From the NCBI GenBank assembly GCA_029883265.1, contig JAOUJM010000023.1, forward strand, positions 1 through 33,963: a stretch of 33,963 bases of DNA. The letters run 5' to 3'. Under the pieces are notes generated by a model. It was not told where the DNA came from, ran no database searches, and saw only the letters and a list, made by a program, of their open reading frames with translations. Below, piece by piece: positions 16,864 to 25,547 of the stretch. The position numbers and the translations under genes are program-made. Within the stretch, counting starts at the first letter, position 1; every line of letters begins with the position of its first letter. The DNA comes from Gammaproteobacteria bacterium. Lineage in GTDB: Bacteria > Pseudomonadota > Gammaproteobacteria > S012-40.

Positions 16864-17472
16864 ATGCATCAGAACACAGTGACAGCTATAATTCTTGCCG
16901 GTGGTCGTTCCCGCCGCATGGGTGGAGTAAATAAAAGTTTTGTACAGCTTGACGGTCACCCCCTGATTCAACATGTAATTGACCGCATCACAGCCCAATG
17001 TGGGCAAATTGTTATTAGTGCCAACCATGATTTGCAGCAATATGCGCAATTTGGACTACCGGTGATTAGCGATCTTGATCAACAAATGAATGGCCCACTC
17101 GCGGGTCTCTTAAGCTGTGCAAGCGAAATCCAAAGCGAAGAAATTATTTGTGTAACTTGCGATAGCCCCAACATTCCCATCGATTTGTATAGTCGATTGC
17201 ATCAAGCGCTTGAGCAATCAGACAAACACTGGGCTTGTGTGCATGATGGTCAACGCATTCAACCACTGTTTAGCTTGTTCCATCGCGCTTGTGTTCCAGA
17301 ATTAAAAGCGTATTTAGCCAGTGGTCAACGCCGAGCAATTGAATGGGTGCTGTCGCAAGCCGCTATTCAAGTCGATTTCAGTGACCAGGCAGAAGCATTC
17401 TATAATATCAATACCCCCGAACAACTGGATAAAGCTCAAAACAACACTATAAACAAACATGCATCTTCATAA
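16864..17472 (+). CDS. mobA: Molybdenum cofactor guanylyltransferase MobA
   Basis: MobA attaches GMP to molybdopterin to make the bis-MGD cofactor of DMSO-reductase-type enzymes. I use the ATG at 16864; a TTG two codons earlier is possible. The nucleotide-binding N-terminus reads AIILAGGRSRRMGG, with Lys24 in VNKSF. VISDLDQQMNGPLAGLLS and VTCDSPNIP provide the metal-binding and substrate region, and the C-terminal FYNINTPEQL is typical. The 202-residue length is normal. The ribosome site is poor, consistent with coupling to the preceding deaminase. Its end overlaps mobB by 14 bp. Confidence 0.94.
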   Translation: MHQNTVTAIILAGGRSRRMGGVNKSFVQLDGHPLIQHVIDRITAQCGQIVISANHDLQQYAQFGLPVISDLDQQMNGPLAGLLSCASEIQSEEIICVTCDSPNIPIDLYSRLHQALEQSDKHWACVHDGQRIQPLFSLFHRACVPELKAYLASGQRRAIEWVLSQAAIQVDFSDQAEAFYNINTPEQLDKAQNNTINKHASS

Positions 17473-17989
17473 ATACCCTTTACTCGGTTTTGTTGGCCGC
17501 AGCGGTTCCGGTAAAACCACTCTGATTGAAAAACTTATACCTGGTTTGCAACGATATGGTTTGCGCCTAGCTGTCATCAAACACACCCATCACACGGTGG
17601 ACTTGGATCAACCGGGAAAAGACAGCTTTCGTTTTAGACAGGCAGGGGTTGCACAGGTGATGTTAGCCTCACATTCACGTTCGGTTTTATTACATGAACA
17701 CGAAAAGAATACAGAGGAACCCGATCTATCAGAATTATTACAGCACTTCAAACGAAACTCATTCGATTTATTATTGGTTGAGGGCTTTAAACATGAACCT
17801 ATAGATAAGATTGTGGTGCATCGCCAAGCGAACAACAAACCTATTTTAACTGACCTAGAACAACAAATTGCGCTGATTAGTGATGAAACCGTGGCAAACA
17901 TAACTATTCCCAGGTTTGATATAAATGACGTGACATCTATTCTTCAATTTATTATCCAGTGGTACGAGCAACAAACGAGGACACCATGA
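17459..17989 (+). CDS. mobB: Molybdopterin-guanine dinucleotide biosynthesis adaptor MobB
   Basis: A P-loop GTPase-like protein of 176 residues that assists MobA. The Walker A is GRSGSGKTTL near the N-terminus. The conserved AVIKHTHHTVDLDQPGKDSFRFRQAG follows, containing the KHTHH segment typical of MobB, and then LLLVEGFKHEPI. It starts inside the last codons of mobA and ends in an ATGA overlap with moeA. All three proteins therefore belong to one translationally coupled unit. Confidence 0.94.
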   Translation: MHLHKYPLLGFVGRSGSGKTTLIEKLIPGLQRYGLRLAVIKHTHHTVDLDQPGKDSFRFRQAGVAQVMLASHSRSVLLHEHEKNTEEPDLSELLQHFKRNSFDLLLVEGFKHEPIDKIVVHRQANNKPILTDLEQQIALISDETVANITIPRFDINDVTSILQFIIQWYEQQTRTP

Positions 17990-19242
17990 ATCAACAAGCC
18001 AATTGCCATAGTGAATTTGATCCGAATTCACTCTCCGTTGACGCAGCCTTAGAATCAATTCAAAGTCGCATTACTGCAATTCAAGGCAGCGAGTCTATCA
18101 GCATTAGTGAGGCCGTAGGCCGAGTACTGGCAGAACCCATTTTGTCACCGATGCAAATCCCTGCATTCACCAACTCCGCTATGGACGGTTATGCATTTCG
18201 TGGCAGCGACCTGCGCAAAAACAGTCCCACTCAACTACAAATCGTAGGCAAAGTATTTGCTGGGCATGTTTTTGAAGGTGAAGTACAAGCGGGTGAGTGT
18301 GTTCGTATTATGACAGGCGCTAAACTACCTGATCATTGTGATAGTGTTGTCATGCAGGAGCACGTAACACTTGAAAATAATCAGATCAAAATTGATGACT
18401 CACACCAAAGTGGGCAAAACGTTCGATACGCTGGTGAAGAAATTGAGATCAATAGTCCGGTTTTAAACAGTGGACATTGTCTTACCGCTGCTGATGTCGG
18501 TTTGTGCGCCTCTTTAGGTATCGCGAGTGTTGATGTCAAACCTAAAGTACGAGTCGCTTTTTTCTCCACCGGTGATGAACTCAAGTCCTTGGGCGAACCC
18601 CTAAGCACAGGTGAAATCTATGATAGCAACCGTTACACACTGAGTGCATTACTGCTTTCACCCGCTATATCGGCGATTAACCTTGGCATCATCCCAGATG
18701 ATAAACAAGCTATCGAAACGGCATTTGAAAATGCCATTAATCAAGCAGACCTAATCATTACCAGTGGTGGTGTGTCTGTTGGAGAAGCGGATTTTGTTAA
18801 ACAAACCTTGGATAAACTAGGCGAGGTTGGTTTTTGGAAGATTTCAATGAAACCTGGTCGACCACTGGCTTTTGGGCAACTTAAAAACAGTTTCTTTTTT
18901 GGTTTACCCGGTAATCCAGTGTCCGCCATGGTTACGTTTCTGCATTTTGTAAAACCGGCAATCGCAAAATTGACTGGTCGCACACAAACAGAATCACAAT
19001 TTCTACAGGTGACGACTGTCAGCACACTGAAAAAACGACCGGGTCGGGTAGATTATCAGCGCGGAATTTTATTTGTAAATGAAACCGGAGAAACCGTGGT
19101 TAAAACAACTGGGCAACAGGGTTCCCACATGCTCACGTCGATGAGTCTGGCGAATTGTTTTATTGTACTACCGTTAGAATCAGGGAATATTGAAGTCGGT
19201 GAACGTGTCAAAGTCGAGCCATTTTGTCATTTATTTAGTTGA
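17986..19242 (+). CDS. moeA: Molybdopterin molybdotransferase MoeA
   Basis: MoeA inserts molybdate into adenylylated molybdopterin. The ATG at 17986 is preferred because it forms ATGA with the mobB stop and follows GAGGACA; 418 residues result. Domain markers are SVDAALESIQSRI at the N-terminus, the LSPMQIPAFTNSAMDGYAF hinge, GECVRIMTGAKLPDHCDSVVMQE, and FFSTGDELKSLGEPLSTGEIYDSNRY. GGVSVGEADFVKQTL and MKPGRPLAFGQL, then GLPGNPVS, complete the central domain. The beta-barrel domain IV ends the protein. A strong terminator follows. No moaA-E or modABC genes are in view, so the rest of the pathway lies elsewhere. Confidence 0.95.
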   Translation: MNQQANCHSEFDPNSLSVDAALESIQSRITAIQGSESISISEAVGRVLAEPILSPMQIPAFTNSAMDGYAFRGSDLRKNSPTQLQIVGKVFAGHVFEGEVQAGECVRIMTGAKLPDHCDSVVMQEHVTLENNQIKIDDSHQSGQNVRYAGEEIEINSPVLNSGHCLTAADVGLCASLGIASVDVKPKVRVAFFSTGDELKSLGEPLSTGEIYDSNRYTLSALLLSPAISAINLGIIPDDKQAIETAFENAINQADLIITSGGVSVGEADFVKQTLDKLGEVGFWKISMKPGRPLAFGQLKNSFFFGLPGNPVSAMVTFLHFVKPAIAKLTGRTQTESQFLQVTTVSTLKKRPGRVDYQRGILFVNETGETVVKTTGQQGSHMLTSMSLANCFIVLPLESGNIEVGERVKVEPFCHLFS

Positions 19243-19283
19243 ATAAGACATTCATTTTATTTTTTTTCAGCTTACTCAATTAA

Positions 19284-19314
19284 AAAGGCCGCAGTTTTAA
19301 CAACTGCGGCCTTT
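19284..19314. terminator. Bidirectional intrinsic terminator
   Basis: A perfect 13-bp stem, AAAGGCCGCAGTT (19284-19296) with AACTGCGGCCTTT (19302-19314), has a 5-nt loop. It is followed by T-rich sequence on the plus strand (TTTCTT) and by TTTTTA on the minus strand. It serves moeA from the left and the histone-like gene from the right. Confidence 0.9.
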
Positions 19315-19356
19315 CTTAGCCGATTTTTATCGGCTACCCGTCCAAGCAAATCAATT

Positions 19357-19950
19357 CTAGCGAGAAAACCCGCCGAAAATTGATGGGGTACTACTACTTG
19401 GTGTACTTTCAGAAGGGGTACTCGATTCAACTGGTGCACTAGGTACACTTGGTTTAGCCGGTGCCGACTCCTTCTTTACACGAGTAGCCGTTTTAGGCTT
19501 TTTTTTAGCACTTTTGCGTTTAGCAGAAGCTTTTTTCTTCTTAGGCTTAGTTTTCTTAGCCCAATCACGTTCAAACTTCGCTTCAGCAGCTGCTAAGGCT
19601 TTTTTCTTAGCGGCTGTTTTCTTTTTCGCAAGTGCTTTTACTGCTGCTGCTTCTTTACGCTTAGCAGCGGCTTCCTTCTTCTTAGCTGCTGCGGCGCGTT
19701 TCTTCGCTGCGGCGGCTTTCTTCTTGGCCATCATGGCCTTTTTCTTAGCGGCTGCAGCTTTTTTCTTCGCTGCGGCTGCTGCCTTCTTCTTAGTAGCGGC
19801 GGCCTTTTTCTTGGTCGTCGCTGCTTTTTTGGTAGCTACCTTCTTAGTTGCTACCTTCTTAGTTGCTACCTTTTTCTTAGTAGCCACTTTTTTGGTAGCT
19901 GCCTTTTTCTTGGTAGCTGCCTTCTTCTTGGTTGCCTTCTTCTTTGCCAT
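19357..19950 (-). CDS. AlgP/histone H1-like Lys-Ala-rich protein
   Basis: The 197 residues are dominated by repeats of KKAA, ATKK and AAAKKK type (about 1-120). A short non-repetitive segment, AEAKFERDWAKKTKPKKKK, follows, then a second basic patch and a Ser/Pro/Thr-rich tail ending GGFSR. This composition is that of bacterial histone-H1-like proteins such as AlgP and chlamydial Hc2, which bind DNA nonspecifically and compact it. The start has a perfect AAGGAG ten bases upstream. The DNA contains short tandem units, for example TTCTTAGTTGCTACC-like repeats near 19840-19870, so length polymorphism by slippage is likely. Whether it regulates any gene, as AlgP was proposed to do for alginate, cannot be told. 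Confidence 0.85.
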   Translation of the reverse strand: MAKKKATKKKAATKKKAATKKVATKKKVATKKVATKKVATKKAATTKKKAAATKKKAAAAAKKKAAAAKKKAMMAKKKAAAAKKRAAAAKKKEAAAKRKEAAAVKALAKKKTAAKKKALAAAEAKFERDWAKKTKPKKKKASAKRKSAKKKPKTATRVKKESAPAKPSVPSAPVESSTPSESTPSSSTPSIFGGFSR

Positions 19951-21022
19951 ATTTAATTACTCCTTGCTAGGGTCCCCAAACGATAGTTCGTATGATCACA
20001 AAAAAATACTTACTATGCAAACTTCTTCGGTAAAAATTTTCATTACTTTAAAGTATTTTAGACTTTTTTTGCAAATTTTCTTCCGAATTCAAAAAAAAAT
20101 GTATTTTTTTCTCTTTTGAGGCAAAAAAAATTCAAAATTTATGAAAATTGAACATGCACTTTCGAATTTTTCATTCGTTTTTTGAAAATCACACCCTAAA
20201 TTTTTTCAATTACGAGGTAAAATACATTCGACTACCAAAAAAAGTTACCCAATAACATGCTCAGTTTGTTCTTTCGAGGTCAGTTCCTCCGAATTTTTTT
20301 CGCCAAACTCATTCAAAGCGTCTTTTTTGACGAAAACAAATCTCAATCGCCCCTTCTCAACAGAAAATTCTTGCTTAAAACGTAAAATCCAAGTTACAAA
20401 ATCCCAAAAATTATCTGCGCATTTGTTAAAACGAAGGAAAAGACATCATATAGAGGTCCCTCAACATCAAATCCTACTCTTAATGACAAAAAATATGACG
20501 AGTTAACACAGTTTCGATCCCGCTCAACTGCCAATATTGGAATCTCGATGCTCATTAAGAGGATAAAGAGAAAATAAGACACATGTTTGTCATTTGTAAG
20601 GCCTTGCATTAGCCGTACTTATTTAACATGCTTAAAATAATCCTATCGCTTCTCTCCATGCGCTTACACTGGCAATTATTTTCTTCTCAAACGTGAATAA
20701 GACCGACATTGTTTATCAACATCAGAATAAAAGCGTTGTTTGGTGCGCTAGCATCGAACTCAAAATCGTCAGTACTAAATCAGAACGAGGTTTTCACAAA
20801 TACATCTGAATGCTCGAACCAAAGGCTCATTGGGTGATAACAATTGGTTTGTTGACCCAAATGTCATTAATTTCTTTACGCGCTCAAGCGATAAGTCAAA
20901 AATGTTAATGGTGCTCATTTATAATAGGGTATTAATCAAATCATGAGCGATCAGGGAAGAAAGCTGTGCTTTTTCATGTGGCAAACGCATGTAGTGGGAA
21001 GAAATGACTTGCTAAGGACGAA
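19951..21022. other. A+T-rich region without intact genes
   Basis: From about 19990 to 20250 the sequence is strikingly A+T-rich, with runs such as A9, T7 and A8, and I find no gene there. From 20245 to about 20610 the minus strand carries a broken coding frame (listed separately). From about 20610 to 21022 there are several short open frames on both strands but none with a ribosome site or family motif. No terminal inverted repeats or target duplications were found. Confidence 0.5.
20245..20609 (-). pseudogene. Frameshifted remnant of an unrecognised gene
   Basis: Reading leftwards, a 71-codon frame starts at the ATG ending at 20609 and includes SLRVGFDVEGPLYDVFSFVLT. It stops at 20394. Another frame is open from 20445 down to the TAA at 20245-20247. 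It has no start codon but very protein-like content, for example FNKCADNFWDFVTWILRFKQ, then FSVEKGRLRFVFVKKDALNE and EELTSKEQTEH. One frame change between about 20394 and 20445 would join the two into a single polypeptide of roughly 120 residues. That implies a disrupted gene or a sequencing error; programmed frameshifting is less likely because no slippery heptamer was seen. Family unknown. Confidence 0.45.
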
Positions 21023-23164
21023 TTACGATGCTGAGGATTGTCTACGGCTATACAGACCAGCGAGAGCAATTACGATAAGTATATATAACATTGGATCTGT
21101 AGTACTGCCATTGCCAAGTGCACAGCCTCCAGTGAATGTGCGTTGTAATTTAGGGCGTGTCACGAGTAACTCAAAATCATGATTGGTTTGACCACTGCCA
21201 TGAGGCGCTACAACCGCAATATAATAAGTGCCCTTCGTTGCACCCGGAATACGGATCGTTTCAGTTAGCCCTAATCCAGCACTGACATAGGTATCACGCC
21301 CAATACCTAAGTTAAGCTTGGCATCGGGTTCTGCATAATATTCAAAATTAAATTCTGGGTATCCGCCGTGCCTGACTAATAAGTCCAAATGCTGCCCCCC
21401 AATATTTGCATCAGGTGTATATAACTCAAATACTAGTGTGCCTGGTGATGCTACATCAATGTGGTAATATTGGATTTGATTGTGATCCAGTCCCTGGTTT
21501 TGAATGCTATCAAAAACGCTTTGATCGAGTTCAAGCGAACCTGTCTCTAATTCAAAAAAGCGTGTTTGGCTTTGGCCTGCAATACTCATATCGAGCTGAA
21601 ATAAATGCCGTTGGTAAATCGACTCCAATTGCGCATCCAACCAAAAAGACACCACCTGCTCACCTGCACGACCGGGAAAAATACTAATGGATTTACGTTC
21701 CCCTGTGACTTGTATGTAGTCTGATAGGGATTTCAATTCAAACAATACTGAACTAGCATCGGCCCAGAGGTTTTGCATGAGTAAATTCAGTCGAACTTTC
21801 TCGCCATGATCCAATATTTGATTGCGATTACCAGAAGCGCCCGTGTCATCGATTTGAATGTCTTTAATCACGATCAAGGGTTCAGGATTTCTTATTTTCT
21901 GTAAAGCCGCTCTTGGATTAATGAAGCCGTCACTCACCAAACGTGCTTGAATATCCATATACGGTGGACCGATCATTTGTTTAATTGGGTCCACACTTGC
22001 CATCATAGCCGCCTTTAGGTCGTAAAAACTCGCATTCGGCTGATAACTTTTCAGAAGTGCAGCGACACCTGAAACAAAAGGCGCTGAAAACGAGGTGCCT
22101 GAAAGTGACTCGACTAGGCTCGATACTTGTGTATATTTGCCATTGATTAAAGTGGTGGCAATAAATTCCCCAGGCGCAGCGATGTCAACACTGGTTTGTC
22201 CATATTGACTCCAACTAAGTAATTGTCCGTTCCAATTCGCTGCTGCGACTGAAATTATATTCGGCAAATCGATGCTAGATGGATAGTCTGGTAAGCGATC
22301 ATTATTAACAGCAAAATTTCCAGCAGCAGCCACTAATAAGATATTTTGTTGCTGTAAACGGAAAATCGCTTGGCGCTCTGCTTCTGAATAGTAAGGACCA
22401 CCATAGCTGGTATTAATGATATGGACTTGCTGTTCCACTGCGTATTCAAATGCTGCCAACTCTGCCGCAACACTATAGGCGCAACCAATTCGAATCGGCA
22501 CAATATCAACTTCCCAGGCAACACCAGTTAAGCCAATTCCGTTATTGCCTTGCGCACCCAAGACACCCGCAACCGCAGTTCCGTGTTCTTCAGGGTAGTT
22601 CCTATCCACCTGCCCTGTGATTGGATCAAAACAAATCCCTGGACGTGGATTATTCTGAGCTTGATCATCCTTAACAAAATTTTTCGCCAAATTAGCATTG
22701 ATATTATTTTTTAAGTCGGGATGATCAATATCTATAGCATCATCAATGATCGCAACACGTACATTTCGCGAACCCGTACTTAATTCCCAAGCTTGGTCTA
22801 ACTGCAGTCGGACAAAGTCTTCTTGTTGTTGCACAATAAATTCTGGATCGATGGGTAAACGATAGGGGTAACGACGATAATTAGGCTCGGCAAGTGCGAT
22901 GGCTGGATTGTTTTTCAGTTCATTTAATACGGCGGCCACCGATTGATTTGGCTTCAACTGCCATAATTCCAAATCAAATTGTTTAAATCGTGCTTTAACT
23001 TGTGCTTGTTTAATTTTTTGTAATGAGGATTTTTGCTTGGCGTTATAACCTGGCTTGTATTTGACAATGATTTGTCCAGGCACACCAAGCATCGTCGATG
23101 CCGATGCAATGAAACTGCAGGACATAAGCAGCAAGAATATTGGAAGCAATAAATTGAACATCAC
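21023..23164 (-). CDS. Secreted subtilisin-like (S8) protease with C-terminal sorting tail
   Basis: The 713-residue preproprotein has a signal peptide (about 1-22) and an inhibitor-like propeptide (about 27-100, GQIIVKYKPGYNAKQ to ALAEPNYRRY). The catalytic domain runs from about 120 to 415. Its triad is D141 in VAIIDDAIDIDHPD, H194 in EEHGTAVAG and S358 in SLSGTSFSAP; the oxyanion Asn is N283 in AAAGNF. The usual DTG after the Asp is changed to DDA. Beta-rich C-terminal domains resemble pre-peptidase C-terminal modules. The extreme C-terminus reads GGCALGNGSTTDP, a hydrophobic helix, then YSRRQ: a Cys-containing tripartite tail resembling the JDVT/GlyGly-CTERM class of surface-sorting signals. 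It is probably exported and processed at the envelope. No operon partner is apparent. Confidence 0.93.
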   Translation of the reverse strand: MMFNLLLPIFLLLMSCSFIASASTMLGVPGQIIVKYKPGYNAKQKSSLQKIKQAQVKARFKQFDLELWQLKPNQSVAAVLNELKNNPAIALAEPNYRRYPYRLPIDPEFIVQQQEDFVRLQLDQAWELSTGSRNVRVAIIDDAIDIDHPDLKNNINANLAKNFVKDDQAQNNPRPGICFDPITGQVDRNYPEEHGTAVAGVLGAQGNNGIGLTGVAWEVDIVPIRIGCAYSVAAELAAFEYAVEQQVHIINTSYGGPYYSEAERQAIFRLQQQNILLVAAAGNFAVNNDRLPDYPSSIDLPNIISVAAANWNGQLLSWSQYGQTSVDIAAPGEFIATTLINGKYTQVSSLVESLSGTSFSAPFVSGVAALLKSYQPNASFYDLKAAMMASVDPIKQMIGPPYMDIQARLVSDGFINPRAALQKIRNPEPLIVIKDIQIDDTGASGNRNQILDHGEKVRLNLLMQNLWADASSVLFELKSLSDYIQVTGERKSISIFPGRAGEQVVSFWLDAQLESIYQRHLFQLDMSIAGQSQTRFFELETGSLELDQSVFDSIQNQGLDHNQIQYYHIDVASPGTLVFELYTPDANIGGQHLDLLVRHGGYPEFNFEYYAEPDAKLNLGIGRDTYVSAGLGLTETIRIPGATKGTYYIAVVAPHGSGQTNHDFELLVTRPKLQRTFTGGCALGNGSTTDPMLYILIVIALAGLYSRRQSSAS

Positions 23165-23280
23165 CTGAAAAATGGGTCTTTTTTTTAGGAATCCGGTGTA
23201 TCATAGTCGAGTTTGTTTATTCTTTCCTTAAAAAATGCTGGTCTCAAGCTTAAATCAACCTATATTTAGCTTGATTGCAC

Positions 23281-23308
23281 AAAAAAGCCCCACTATTTTA
23301 GTGGGGCT
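23281..23308 (-). terminator. Intrinsic terminator of the outer-membrane protein gene
   Basis: The stem AGCCCCACTA (23286-23295) pairs with TAGTGGGGCT (23299-23308) around a 3-nt loop. On the minus strand it is followed by six T residues. It lies 24 bp after the stop codon of the outer-membrane protein gene. Confidence 0.9.
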
Positions 23309-23331
23309 GTTAACAATACTTGGATAATAAA

Positions 23332-24075
23332 TTAGAAACGGAAACCAAGCTTCGCGCTGTAATTCCGATATTCACCTGTTTGGTCCATTTCGCCAGCGAA
23401 ATTCAATAAACCCATATTGAAATTAAAACCAACAAACCATTTTGTAACGGTTTCACTATAGTCTTTGAATGCTGTATTCAATACAGGAATTTTCGCTGTG
23501 GTACTTGCATTGGATTTAACCATACCAGCGCCAGCATAAGGTGTTAACATCAAGAAGCCTTTTGAGACAGTCAACTCAAGCCCCATGGTTGATAAATCCG
23601 CCGCATCAAATCCCATGATAGTTGAATAGGTACCGCGCACGGCAACTGCTGGAATAGCTAGGTTGCCACTGATAAAACTATAACGAATTTCTCCACCCCA
23701 ATAGCCAAAATCCACTTTGGGAATTTTCATATACATGGCACCCACATCCAAACCAAAAGGCAAACCTTTGTGAACATGCAAACGAGGGATCAACGTGAAT
23801 TTCAATTTATCGGTTACGCCACCGACAACAGCAGCATAGTCAGCTACGTTTAATACTTGTGCGACCGTCACTTCTGCACCAATATCGATGCCTAATAAAC
23901 CTAAAGGTTCAGCAGGTGCGACAGCCCGATATTGCAATGCATTTGCGAAATCCGCAGCGAAACCATCAAAGCCTTTTTGCGCTTCAGCTTGCGCTAAATC
24001 ACCAAAGCCTAGCGCCCAGGTGGGGCCGGTTGTTAATGCTAATAAAAAACCACATACCAATTTCAATCGTTTCAT
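23332..24075 (-). CDS. Outer-membrane beta-barrel protein
   Basis: A signal peptide (MKRLKLVCGFLLALTTGPTWA) is followed by 225 residues of alternating amphipathic strands. Examples are KLKFTLIPRLHVHKG, GLDVGAMYMKIPK and WFVGFNFNMGLLNFAGEM. The last residues, AKLGFRF, end in Phe as expected for BAM-dependent barrels. I see 8-10 possible strands, so a small closed barrel is likely. An AGGAGA ribosome site lies eight bases upstream. No ligand can be inferred. It is read divergently from the DAHP synthase gene. Confidence 0.82.
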   Translation of the reverse strand: MKRLKLVCGFLLALTTGPTWALGFGDLAQAEAQKGFDGFAADFANALQYRAVAPAEPLGLLGIDIGAEVTVAQVLNVADYAAVVGGVTDKLKFTLIPRLHVHKGLPFGLDVGAMYMKIPKVDFGYWGGEIRYSFISGNLAIPAVAVRGTYSTIMGFDAADLSTMGLELTVSKGFLMLTPYAGAGMVKSNASTTAKIPVLNTAFKDYSETVTKWFVGFNFNMGLLNFAGEMDQTGEYRNYSAKLGFRF

Positions 24076-24450
24076 AAGGCTAGTCTCCTGTTTACCGCCA
24101 ATATCGTCTGTCTGATGTTCAGACCTTTCCCTGTTCGCCGCTTGTAACCTGCGTTTCCTATACTATATATAGCGGGTTCGGCATTACTGTGTTCAAGTCG
24201 GCTTTAATGCCTAAAACCTTAGACCGTTTTTACATGGTTTTCCAGTAGCTTAGATGCGGTCTTAAACATTTAAACGCCATCATACGCAGTTTCTGTTACT
24301 TTTTAAGGAAATTCCCAGCTAAACCGCTAGTGCCAGGGCAAGAATCACGCCTGACAGGCTTTTTAAGCCCTATTTTCACTCGCGCTCTCAGTTTAAAAAC
24401 ACTATAATTCACAGCCCTGTGCAATCCTGGAAACTACAGGCAATCTTAGC
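24076..24450. other. Divergent intergenic region, outer-membrane protein / DAHP synthase
   Basis: It contains a small perfect hairpin, GTCTGA-TGT-TCAGAC (24110-24124). A TATATA/TATAGT cluster near 24162-24171 could be the minus-strand -10. On the plus strand TATAAT (24403-24408) lies 43 bp before the DAHP synthase ATG, without a clear -35. A small palindrome, CACAG-CC-CTGTG, follows that box. No TyrR or TrpR consensus was recognised. Confidence 0.4.
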
Positions 24451-25518
24451 ATGACTGAAGAACAAGTAAGTAACATCAATGTGTTATCACAAACTTTACT
24501 GCCCACACCCGAGGCCGTAAAGAGTGCTTATCCGCGTAGTGATAAAGCTGAACAGACGGTTTTAAAAGGTCGTCAGGTGTTACAGAATATTCTTGATCGT
24601 AATGATCATCGTCTATTCATGGTCATTGGGCCGTGCTCAATCCACGACACTGATGCCGCTCTAGATTATGCACAACGCTTAAAAAAACTCGCGAATGAAG
24701 TACAAGACACCTTGTATCTAGTAATGCGTGTTTATTTTGAAAAGCCACGCACTACCGTTGGCTGGAAGGGTTTGATCAACGACCCCTACATGGATGATTC
24801 TTTTCACATTGAAAAGGGTTTGAACATTGCTCGCAAACTTTTATTGCAGCTGAATGAGATGGATTTACCCTGTGCTACCGAAGCGCTCGATCCTATTTCG
24901 CCGCAATACATTCAAGACCTGATTACCTGGACCGCCATAGGCGCACGCACTACTGAATCACAAACCCATCGTGAAATGGCCAGTGGCTTATCAACACCTG
25001 TCGGATTTAAGAATGGCACCGATGGCAGTTTGAGTGTGGCGATTAATGCGCTTCATTCAGCCGCACGCAGTCACCATTTCTTAGGTATTAATCAAAACGG
25101 CCAATGTGCTGTTTTTCATACGGCAGGCAATCGTTACGGACATGTAGTTTTGCGTGGCGGTGGCGGTCAACCCAATTATGATGCAGAAAACATTGCTCGA
25201 TGCGAACAGGAACTCATTAAATCCGATTCCCCAGTGAATTTAACCGTGGATTGTAGTCATGGAAATTCACACAAAGACCCGGCCCGTCAGGAAGAAGTGG
25301 TCAATAATTGCATTGAACAAATCAAAAATGGAAATAAATCCATTATTGCCATGATGCTGGAAAGCAATCTGCACTGGGGCAACCAAAACATTCCGGCTGA
25401 TTTATCACAACTGAAATACGGTGTTTCGGTTACTGACGCTTGTATTGATTGGGAAACCACGGAACGCGTGGTGCGGTACGCACACCAACAATTAAAAGCA
25501 ATTTTACCCACTCGCTAA
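24451..25518 (+). CDS. 3-deoxy-7-phosphoheptulonate synthase (class I, AroF/G/H type)
   Basis: This enzyme condenses phosphoenolpyruvate with erythrose 4-phosphate as the first step of the shikimate pathway. At 355 residues it matches the AroF/AroG/AroH length. Conserved segments are FMVIGPCSIHD, MRVYFEKPRTTVGWKGLINDP, ATEALDPISPQYIQDLITWTAIGARTTESQTHRE and GFKNGTDGS. HVVLRGGGGQPNYD, VDCSHGNSHKDP and the C-terminal YGVSVTDACIDWE complete the set; the Cys, His, Glu and Asp metal ligands are within these. Which allosteric isoform (Tyr, Phe or Trp) it is cannot be decided by eye, so no symbol is given. Confidence 0.95.
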   Translation: MTEEQVSNINVLSQTLLPTPEAVKSAYPRSDKAEQTVLKGRQVLQNILDRNDHRLFMVIGPCSIHDTDAALDYAQRLKKLANEVQDTLYLVMRVYFEKPRTTVGWKGLINDPYMDDSFHIEKGLNIARKLLLQLNEMDLPCATEALDPISPQYIQDLITWTAIGARTTESQTHREMASGLSTPVGFKNGTDGSLSVAINALHSAARSHHFLGINQNGQCAVFHTAGNRYGHVVLRGGGGQPNYDAENIARCEQELIKSDSPVNLTVDCSHGNSHKDPARQEEVVNNCIEQIKNGNKSIIAMMLESNLHWGNQNIPADLSQLKYGVSVTDACIDWETTERVVRYAHQQLKAILPTR

Positions 25519-25547
25519 CAACATCCTCATTCAGCAATTAAAAATCG

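Noticed and set aside
19514-20119. 201-codon open frame antisense to the histone-like gene
   Set aside because: Its Phe/Ala/Leu monotony is the mirror of the Lys/Ala repeats on the other strand, and the minus-strand gene has a perfect ribosome site.
19951-21022. Mobile element or integron cassette in the gene-poor gap
   Set aside because: No transposase, integrase, terminal inverted repeats, target duplication or convincing attC site could be found.
20943-21182. 79-codon plus-strand frame overlapping the end of the subtilase gene
   Set aside because: No ribosome site, no family motif, and most of it is antisense to the well-supported subtilase C-terminus.
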